Positions 1-5,605 of a stretch of DNA of 9,860 nucleotides are shown piece by piece. The notes under the pieces were generated by a model, which was not told the origin of the DNA, did not search any database, and saw only the letters and a program-made list of their open reading frames with translations. A program made the translations under genes and the position numbers. Source of the stretch: Alphaproteobacteria bacterium. Lineage in GTDB: Bacteria; Pseudomonadota; Alphaproteobacteria; Geminicoccales; Geminicoccaceae. The stretch is taken from contig JALSGW010000353.1 in the NCBI GenBank assembly GCA_026982585.1, positions 1 through 9,860 of the forward strand. Direction: 5' to 3'. The stretch's first letter is position 1. Every line of letters begins with the position of its first letter.

Positions 1-608
1 TTCACGGACAACAGCAGCGTCTGTTCGTCGAAGCGCACCGCGTCCACGACGCCGAAGGTGCGCAGCTGGGCCTCGATGGGGGCGCCCTCGGCGTCCAGGG
101 CCGTCACCTCGACCCGGTAGGATCCCGGCTCAAGCCGCTGGCCGTCGTCGCCGCGCCCGTCCCAGAGCAACAGGTGGCGGCCGGCGGCGACCGGAGCGTC
201 GCGCTCGTGCACCACCCGTCCCTGGCCGTCCAGCACCCGCAAGCGCACGCTGGCCGCCGTCTCCGGCAGCACGTAGGCGATCCGGGCCTCGCCTTCGGCC
301 GGGAGGAACAGCTCCTCGCCGGCGAGCTCGACCTGGCGGCCGACATAGCCGGCGGCGGTGAGCAGCTGGCCCATGCGCACGGTCTCGATCAGGGCATCGA
401 GCCGCTCGTTGGCCCGAAGCGCCTGCTCGACCCCGGCGAACTGCACCAGCTGCTGGGTGAAGGTCTCCGAATCCATGGGTGCTAGAGGATCCTGCTGGCG
501 CAGCTGGGTGGTGAGCAGCTTGAGGAAGTTCTCGAAATTCCCGGCGAACACCGCCCGGTTGGGCCGCTCCGGGGTCTCGCTGGCTTCGCCGACAGCGCGC
601 ACGTCCAT
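1..608 (-). CDS. flgD: Flagellar hook assembly (hook cap) protein FlgD, 3' end outside window
   Basis: FlgD caps the growing flagellar hook outside the cell and guides FlgE polymerisation. Reading leftward from ATG 608, about 202 codons are visible with no stop, so the gene runs off the window; most of a typical 220-250 residue FlgD is present. The N-terminal hook-cap domain is diagnostic: NFENFLKLLTTQLRQQDP at about residues 24-41, then PMDSETFTQQLVQFAGVEQ at about 44-62. A beta-rich FlgD Ig-like domain follows from about residue 100, with LLLWDGRGDDGQRLEPGSY around 147-165, the usual W-D-G-x-D-D-G pattern. The start is supported by AGGGAG six bases upstream, which overlaps the fliK stop codon; the two genes are 11 bases apart and probably translationally coupled. 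It is presumably transcribed from the sigma-54 promoter before fliK. Identity is seen from motifs; function is family knowledge. Confidence 0.95.
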   Translation of the reverse strand, partial: MDVRAVGEASETPERPNRAVFAGNFENFLKLLTTQLRQQDPLAPMDSETFTQQLVQFAGVEQALRANERLDALIETVRMGQLLTAAGYVGRQVELAGEELFLPAEGEARIAYVLPETAASVRLRVLDGQGRVVHERDAPVAAGRHLLLWDGRGDDGQRLEPGSYRVEVTALDAEGAPIEAQLRTFGVVDAVRFDEQTLLLSV

Positions 609-619
609 CGCAAACTCCC

Positions 620-1966
620 TCAGATCGACAGGTCGACAAGCGCCCGCATGAGCTGCGCGGCAAACGGCGCATCGGACCGTCCGCGCGCGCCCGCGCCGCC
701 ATCAGGTCGCGCCCGCTCGCCGCCATCGCCCTCATCCATGAGATCGAAGCGCAGGTCCTCGCTCCTGAGCGTGATCCCCTGTTCGGCGAAGATGCGCACG
801 AAGGCGCCCGCCTCACCCCGGATGCGGTCGAGCGTCTCCTTTCTCGGGCTGCGCACCACCGCCGAAAGCGAACCGTCCGCCCGCCGCTCGATGCCGATCT
901 CAATCAGCCCCAGCGCGGGCGGGACCAGCTGCACGAGCATCCGCTCCACCCCCGCCCGCTGGGCCCGCAGCACGAGGTAGGGCAGGCTTTCCGGCGTTGC
1001 GGCGGGCAGAGGCGCGCCGGAACCCTGAGGGGCGGATGGGACCGCGGGCGCGGTGGGCTGGGCGGCAGACGGCGCCGGCCTTGCTGCCGCCATCTCCCCG
1101 CGTGCGGCGACGTCGAAACGGATCGCTTCGGATTCCACGACCGGCGGCCGCCAGCCGGGCTCGACCGCGGGCGATGCGCCTGTCTGGAGGACCATCTCGC
1201 GGGCGGGCGGCGGCCCCTCGGAACCTGGACCTTGGAGCGCGAGCGGGGAGGCTCCGGCTTCCGGGCCGGATGGCAGCTTCGAGGTCGCCGGCCGTGTCGG
1301 TCCTGCGGCGCTGCTCCCGGAGGGACCCGGACGCTGGGGGATGGATGTCGACCGCTCCAGGATGGTGGATGTGTCCATCGGTTCGGCGAGCGGTGCGGGC
1401 ATGACCGTACCGCTCTGCGCTGCAAGCGGGGCCGGCTCCATGCCGGAGACAAGCCGCGCGCCTGCCCCCCCGGCTGCCGACGATGCCGAGGGCGAATGGG
1501 CGCGGGGCGGTTGCGGCGCGCGAGCGGATCCCGGATCGGGAGATGCGATGCGGGAATGCGGCTGCGTGGATGAGGCATCCGGCACCTTGAGCCAGGAGGG
1601 TGCGCGCTTGCCTCCGCTCGCGTTGCGGGCCGCGGGCGACTGCGCGCCTTCGGCGAGCACCGCACCGACCCGAGCCTCGCCCGTCACGGCCGGCTGGGGG
1701 ATGGCGGCGTGGGGCGCAGCCGGGACCATTTGCTTTCCCCGTGCCGACCCCTCCCCCTGCGCTTCCGCATCTCTGAGCGGGAGCGGGAACGCGGCGGATC
1801 CGGATGCGATGCGGGATGCGAGCGGGCTGCCTTCGCCTGGCTGCGCCTGGCGCAAAAGCCCGAGGAGCAGCTGGAGAAAGGCCGCTCCGGCGGCCCCCGC
1901 GGCCGATGCGCGGTCGGTTTTGAATACCGCGGCTTTGAGGTTGAGGATCGGTGCGGGCTGGCTCAT
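620..1966 (-). CDS. fliK: Flagellar hook-length control protein FliK
   Basis: FliK is the secreted molecular ruler that stops hook growth and switches the flagellar export gate from hook to filament substrates. The 448-residue product has the FliK layout. A short N-terminal region (about 1-40, with helical LQLLLGLLRQ) is followed by a long low-complexity Ala/Pro/Ser/Gly-rich ruler (about 41-325) and a folded C-terminal Flg_hook domain at about 328-410. In that domain VQLVPPALGLIEIGIE, a beta-strand pair, is followed by a helix and GITLRSEDLRFDL. A disordered Gly/Asp/Arg tail and a final helix (AAQLMRALVDLSI) close it. Length is within the family's wide range. ATG 1966 gives the longest ATG-started frame, but no strong Shine-Dalgarno sits at normal spacing; a 10-codon upstream ORF overlaps this start as ATGA. 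A sigma-54-type promoter lies about 46 bases upstream. flgD follows directly. The ruler sequence is not conserved, so the call rests on the C-terminal domain and context. Confidence 0.9.
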   Translation of the reverse strand: MSQPAPILNLKAAVFKTDRASAAGAAGAAFLQLLLGLLRQAQPGEGSPLASRIASGSAAFPLPLRDAEAQGEGSARGKQMVPAAPHAAIPQPAVTGEARVGAVLAEGAQSPAARNASGGKRAPSWLKVPDASSTQPHSRIASPDPGSARAPQPPRAHSPSASSAAGGAGARLVSGMEPAPLAAQSGTVMPAPLAEPMDTSTILERSTSIPQRPGPSGSSAAGPTRPATSKLPSGPEAGASPLALQGPGSEGPPPAREMVLQTGASPAVEPGWRPPVVESEAIRFDVAARGEMAAARPAPSAAQPTAPAVPSAPQGSGAPLPAATPESLPYLVLRAQRAGVERMLVQLVPPALGLIEIGIERRADGSLSAVVRSPRKETLDRIRGEAGAFVRIFAEQGITLRSEDLRFDLMDEGDGGERARPDGGAGARGRSDAPFAAQLMRALVDLSI

Positions 1967-2011
1967 GATGCGGCGTCGACACCCATGATCGACATGCTCC
2001 GCCAGCGATGA

Positions 2012-2027
2012 TGCAAGCGGCGTGCCA
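2012..2027 (-). promoter_or_regulatory. Sigma-54 (RpoN) -24/-12 promoter for fliK-flgD
   Basis: Read on the minus strand the sequence is TGGCACGCCGCTTGCA. It matches the RpoN consensus TGGCACG-N4-TTGCW at every defined base, with GG at 2026-2025 (-24) and GC at 2014-2013 (-12). Transcription would start near 2001, giving a leader of about 35 bases before ATG 1966. Sigma-54 control of hook genes, including fliK, through an FleR/FlrC-type enhancer-binding protein is known in polar flagellates such as Pseudomonas and Vibrio. The enhancer site was not identified here. The match and position are seen; activity is inferred. Confidence 0.85.
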
Positions 2028-2194
2028 GTCCCGGGAGATCGGTTCCAGCGCCGCGCGCCGGCGCCGGCACGGCTGTCGGAGGGGGCAGCCTTTGCCTAGG
2101 GCGGGCAAGCTCGGACCCCGCCGGGGCGCGCGCCTCGGTGATGCGGGACGACGTCGCACACTTGCCGTGCGCCTGGTCCCGGCGGTCTAGGGTC

Positions 2195-2224
2195 TTGGTT
2201 GCGAGGGTAGATTCGTGCTATGGG
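2195..2224 (+). promoter_or_regulatory. Possible sigma-70-type promoter for the tyrosine kinase gene
   Basis: TTGGTT at 2195-2200 is followed after 18 bases by TATGGG at 2219-2224, which is preceded by a TG extension (TGCTATGGG). It lies at the edge of the only AT-rich stretch before the kinase gene. The -10 is imperfect and TAAAAC at 2225-2230 is an alternative. This is a candidate only; the leader to ATG 2298 would be about 65 bases. Confidence 0.3.
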
Positions 2225-2297
2225 TAAAACGCGTAACAAGCGATTATCCGCGCCATAGAACCCCGTACCGGCATTGCAGTGAGGGCCTGGGACGTCC

Positions 2298-4580
2298 ATG
2301 AGTGAGAGCCGCGCGACGGATTCCGCACCCGGCAAGCATCCCTATTATCCCTACGGCGAACCCTACGGATACGACGACGGCGGCGACGGTCTGGATCTCA
2401 AGGACCTGATCGCCATCCTCAAGCGCCGGCGGTGGATCATCATCTGGACCGTGGTCCTGATCACCGCCGTGGCGACCCTGATCGGTCTGCAGCTGACGCC
2501 CAAATACACCGCCACCGCGCTGGTGATGATCGATCCCCGCAAGGAGCGGGTCGTCAACGTCGAGGAGGTGCTGCAGGGCCTCAATCCCGACGCGGCGGTG
2601 GTGGAGACCCAGATCAAGGTCATCCAGAGCCGCGCCTATGCCGAGCGGGTGATGGCGGAGCTGCGGCTGTTCGACGATCCCGAGTTCAGCCCCAGGCAGG
2701 ACGGCAACCAGCTCGTCTACCGGGTCAACGGTCCCATCGCCAAAATCATGTCCTTCCTTCCCGAAGGGCTGTTGATCGCCACCGGGCTCGCGGAGGAGCG
2801 CGTGGTGCGCTCCAGCGAGGAGGAGGCCTGGCGGGTGCGGGAGGCGGCGATCGAGGCGTTCCTCGACAGCCTCAAGGTCCGGCAGGAGGGGCGGTCCTAT
2901 GTGATGGCGGTCAGCTTCACTTCGGTCGATCCCGCCAAGGCGGCCCGGGTCGCGAACCGTCTCGCCGAGCTCTACGTGGAGCTCCAGCGCCAGGTCAAAG
3001 TGGAGGCGGCGCTGGAGGCGTCGAGCTGGCTTTCGGATCGTCTCGAAAGCCTGCGCCAGGAGGTGATCCGGGCCGAGAAGGCGGTCGAGGACTACCGCGC
3101 CCAGAACAATCTGGTGGATGCCGGCGGCAGCTCCATCAAGGAGCAGGAGCTGCTCGCCCTCAACCGCGAGCTTTCCAGCGCCCGGGCGGACCTCGCCCAA
3201 CGGCAGGCCAAGCTGGAGCGCATCCGCGAGCTGCGCCGCAAGGGGCGCAATCTCGACGCGGTGGCCGACGTGCTGCAGTCGCCGCTGATCATCAATCTGC
3301 GCCAACAGGAGGCGATGCTGCTGCGCGAGGAGGCCGAACTCCGCACCTATTACGGTGAAAAGCACCCCCGCATCCAGAACCTCCAGCGGGAAAAGCAGCA
3401 GCTGCGGGACAAGATCGCCCGCGAGGTGAACCGCATCATCCAGAACCTCGAAAACGAACTGCAGGTGGCGCGGGCCCGGGTGCGCGAGCTCGAGAGCCAG
3501 CTCGATGAATTGACCGGACGCACCGAGGAGGAGCGCAAGAAACTCGTCAAGCTGCGCCAGCTGGAGCGCGAGGCGCAGGCGAGCCGCCAGCTCTACGAGG
3601 CGTTTTTGCAGCGCTTCAAGGAGACCCGGGAACAGGCCGACATCGTCAAGTCCGACGCCCGCGTGGTCTCGAAGGCGGCGCCTCCCGAATCCCCGAGCAC
3701 GCCCGGCCCCAGATTGTTCGCCGCGGTGGGCTTCACCGCCTCCATGATGCTCGGCACCCTCCTGGCGCTGCTGGTGGAGCGGCTCGATTCGGGCCTGCGC
3801 AGCGCCCGCGACATCGAACGGGCGCTCGGGCTTGCCACCTTCGGCTTCGTGCCCAAGCTCGAGCGCCTCAAGCGCAACCAGAAACCCTTCGAATACCTGC
3901 TGGAGAAGCCGCTCTCGGTCTACACCGAGGCGATACGCTCCATCTTCACCTCATTGCAATTGTCGGATGTGGACAACCCGCCCAAGACGGTGCTGATCAC
4001 CTCGTCGGTGCCGGAGGAGGGCAAGACCAGTCTCGCCCTGAGTCTCGCCGCCTTCGCGGCGCGCTCCTCCCAGCGGGTGTTGCTCATGGACCTCGACCTG
4101 CGCCATCCCAACGTCCACCGCCAGCTGGGGGTGCGGCCCACCACCGGCTTCGTGGAGTACATGGCGGGCGAGCGCACCCTCGATGAGGTGATCGTCCACG
4201 ACGAGCGGACCGGCGTCGACTACCTGCCGATCCGGCGCCAGACGCCGAATCCCACCGATCTGCTCGGCAGCCGGCGCATGCGCGAGACCCTCGAGACCTT
4301 GCGCGAGCGCTACGACTTCATCGTCATCGATTCGGCGCCGATCCTGGGCGTCACCGATTCACGGGTGATCGCCCGGGTGGTCGACAAAGTGCTGTTCGTG
4401 ATCCGCTGGGAGCGCACCGACGACAAGACCGCCCAGAACGCGCTCAAGCACCTCGAGGAGGCCCGTGCCGACATCGCGGGCGCGGTCCTCACCCTGGTCG
4501 ACGTCAAGAAGCACGCGCAGTACGGGTACGGGGACGTCGCGCAGTACTACAGCAAGTACAGCAAATATTACAACGAATGA
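2298..4580 (+). CDS. Polysaccharide co-polymerase with tyrosine autokinase domain (Wzc/ExoP/GumC type, BY-kinase)
   Basis: This inner-membrane protein is expected to control chain length and export of a surface polysaccharide through cycles of tyrosine autophosphorylation. The 760 residues show, in order: a cytoplasmic Tyr-rich tail (HPYYPYGEPYGY, 14-25); a Wzz domain start and first membrane helix (about 46-66); a large periplasmic part with coiled coil (about 235-440, Glu/Arg/Gln-rich); a Pro-rich APPESPSTPGP (461-471); a second membrane helix (about 473-494); and a cytoplasmic BY-kinase domain. That domain has Walker A SSVPEEGKT (569-577, K576), Walker A' VLLMDLDLR (594-602, D598 and D600) and Walker B FIVIDSAP (674-681, D678). 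The C-terminus carries seven tyrosines between 742 and 758. Size is normal for the fused (proteobacterial) form. ATG 2298 has only a modest GGGA five bases upstream. No other polysaccharide genes are in the window, so the polymer is unknown. The oligomerisation motif ExxRxxR reads EAIRSIF (544-550), lacking the second Arg. Confidence 0.93.
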   Translation: MSESRATDSAPGKHPYYPYGEPYGYDDGGDGLDLKDLIAILKRRRWIIIWTVVLITAVATLIGLQLTPKYTATALVMIDPRKERVVNVEEVLQGLNPDAAVVETQIKVIQSRAYAERVMAELRLFDDPEFSPRQDGNQLVYRVNGPIAKIMSFLPEGLLIATGLAEERVVRSSEEEAWRVREAAIEAFLDSLKVRQEGRSYVMAVSFTSVDPAKAARVANRLAELYVELQRQVKVEAALEASSWLSDRLESLRQEVIRAEKAVEDYRAQNNLVDAGGSSIKEQELLALNRELSSARADLAQRQAKLERIRELRRKGRNLDAVADVLQSPLIINLRQQEAMLLREEAELRTYYGEKHPRIQNLQREKQQLRDKIAREVNRIIQNLENELQVARARVRELESQLDELTGRTEEERKKLVKLRQLEREAQASRQLYEAFLQRFKETREQADIVKSDARVVSKAAPPESPSTPGPRLFAAVGFTASMMLGTLLALLVERLDSGLRSARDIERALGLATFGFVPKLERLKRNQKPFEYLLEKPLSVYTEAIRSIFTSLQLSDVDNPPKTVLITSSVPEEGKTSLALSLAAFAARSSQRVLLMDLDLRHPNVHRQLGVRPTTGFVEYMAGERTLDEVIVHDERTGVDYLPIRRQTPNPTDLLGSRRMRETLETLRERYDFIVIDSAPILGVTDSRVIARVVDKVLFVIRWERTDDKTAQNALKHLEEARADIAGAVLTLVDVKKHAQYGYGDVAQYYSKYSKYYNE

Positions 4581-4747
4581 TCCCGAGAGCATCCCCGGGG
4601 CCGCCCGCCTGCCGGCGATAGCCCCGCGCGGCGGTGACGGCGGCGGCGAGGCGAGGGATCGCGCGCAGGCATCGTCCTTTCGCCGGCCCGCGGGCGGACC
4701 GTAGGCGGACGGCGGAGAACGCGGACGGGCGGAGGTGCGCCTTGGCC

Positions 4748-4755
4748 GGGGAGAG
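4748..4755 (+). promoter_or_regulatory. Ribosome binding site fixing the start of the 6PGDH-like gene
   Basis: GGGGAGAG ends four bases before ATG 4760. It decides between this start and the longer open frame reaching back to 4634, whose extra 42 residues are Arg/Ala-rich and unlike the family. MQLAIAG from 4760 also matches the expected first beta strand of a Rossmann fold. Confidence 0.75.
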
Positions 4756-4759
4756 TGCG

Positions 4760-5554
4760 ATGCAGCTTGCGATTGCGGGCGGGTTTCGCGGCTATGTGGA
4801 ACGGGCGCTCGCAGCCGGCCTTCGGGTGGCGGCCTTGGAGGTTGCGCCGCAGCTCGAGGCCCGGCTCGCGGCGTCGGGTGGCATGCTCGCGCAGAGCTGG
4901 GAGCAGGCGGTCGCGGATCTCGCCCTGCCCCGGGTGGTGTTGTGCGACCTGCCGCCGGGCGATGGGATCGAGCGTGCGCTTGATGAAGGCTCACGCCGGC
5001 TCGCGCCCGGGGACGTGATGGTGGACGCTTCCGGCAGCTGGTGGTGCGATACCCTCCGCCGCTGGCGACGGCTGCGTCACCGGGCGGTGTATCTGGTCGA
5101 CGTCACCGAAGCCGTGCCGCTCGCCGGCCCGCCTCGGCTGCTGCTCGCCGGGGAGGAGCAGGGGGTGAGGGTCGCGCGCGCGGCCCTGTTGCCCTTGGCG
5201 CCGGAAGGCGGGCTGGATGTCGCCGGCGGGCCCGGTGCCGCGCATTTTCTCGAAGCGCTCGCAGATGGTCTGCGCACCCTGCAAGAGCTCGCGGTGGACG
5301 AGGCGCGGCAGCTCGCCGAGGCCTGGCCGGGCAGGCTGCGGCCCGGGCTGGTCGAAGAGCTGTGGCCGCTTGCCGCGGGCGAGCAGGCGGCGGGGCGGGC
5401 GGTGTGGCTGTTGGACGATGCGGTGCGTTTGGAGGCGGCGGTGCCGCTGCTCGGACAGGCGGTGATGCTGAAGCTCGGCGAACGGCTGGAGGCCCACCGC
5501 TCGAGGCCGCCCTTGCCGCGCCTCGGTCCCTTCACCGTCCCCGAGGAGGAGTGA
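4760..5554 (+). CDS. Divergent 6-phosphogluconate dehydrogenase-like protein, probable pseudoenzyme
   Basis: The 264-residue product follows the order of short-form decarboxylating 6-phosphogluconate dehydrogenases (about 300 residues). MQLAIAGGFRGY (1-12) sits where MQLGMIGLGRMG is usual. LPRVVLCDLPPG then LAPGDVMVDASGSWWCDT (81-98) matches the PGDIIIDGGNSxxxD region. YLVDV is at 111-115, and GGPGAAHFLEALADGLRTL (157-175) matches GPAGAGHFVKMVHNGIEYG. A truncated helical C-terminal domain follows. In the family's active-site motif KxxHNxxE the residues become E165, A168, D169 and R172, and the GxGxxG coenzyme loop keeps only its first Gly. Ordinary 6PGDH catalysis is therefore unlikely; a sensing, scaffolding or new catalytic role is open. 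It lies 179 bases after the kinase on the same strand with no clear terminator between, and ends directly at a strong hairpin. Homology rests on remembered family motifs, not an alignment search. Confidence 0.7.
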   Translation: MQLAIAGGFRGYVERALAAGLRVAALEVAPQLEARLAASGGMLAQSWEQAVADLALPRVVLCDLPPGDGIERALDEGSRRLAPGDVMVDASGSWWCDTLRRWRRLRHRAVYLVDVTEAVPLAGPPRLLLAGEEQGVRVARAALLPLAPEGGLDVAGGPGAAHFLEALADGLRTLQELAVDEARQLAEAWPGRLRPGLVEELWPLAAGEQAAGRAVWLLDDAVRLEAAVPLLGQAVMLKLGERLEAHRSRPPLPRLGPFTVPEEE

Positions 5555-5594
5555 GCGCTTTCGGCGGATCCGCCCGAACGGTCGCCGAAAGCGC
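5555..5594. terminator. Perfect 12-bp hairpin between convergent genes (probable bidirectional terminator)
   Basis: GCGCTTTCGGCG (5555-5566) and CGCCGAAAGCGC (5583-5594) are exact reverse complements around a 16-base spacer. The left arm begins on the base after the stop of the 6PGDH-like gene, and the right arm ends 11 bases before the stop of the opposing gene. A second palindrome, GGCGGATCCGCC (5563-5574), overlaps the left arm and could form a competing fold. Neither side has a T tract, so this is not a classical intrinsic terminator. Ending or 3'-protecting both transcripts is the likely job. Confidence 0.65.
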
Positions 5595-5605
5595 AGCCGC
5601 GGCGC

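Larger units (their letters stand above)
1967..2297. other. Divergent intergenic control region between fliK and the tyrosine kinase
   Basis: No convincing gene was found in these 331 bases apart from a possible 10-codon leader ORF at 1963-1995 (minus). The fliK-proximal half is as GC-rich as the coding sequence and holds a sigma-54-type promoter at 2012-2027 (minus). The kinase-proximal half contains a clearly AT-richer island at about 2207-2260 with a possible promoter and an inverted repeat. That composition change is the best visual clue to the control site of the kinase gene. Confidence 0.8.

Noticed and set aside
1053..1988. A 311-codon plus-strand open frame and several others opposite fliK
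   Set aside because: Low-complexity Ala/Arg/Gly sequence opposite the FliK ruler. The FliK C-terminal domain and flagellar context settle the strand.
2244..3365. A 373-codon minus-strand open frame opposite the kinase gene
   Set aside because: It is an antisense shadow of the coiled-coil part of the kinase; its Leu/Asp/His-rich sequence has no motif.
4585..4700. Palindromes CCCCGGGG (4593-4600) and GCCCGCGGGC as a terminator after the kinase
   Set aside because: Short, GC-only and without a T tract; common by chance at this composition, so I do not call transcription end here.
4634..4759. N-terminal extension of the 6PGDH-like protein to ATG 4634
   Set aside because: The 42 extra residues are Arg/Ala-rich and precede the expected first beta strand; the strong ribosome binding site is at 4748-4755.
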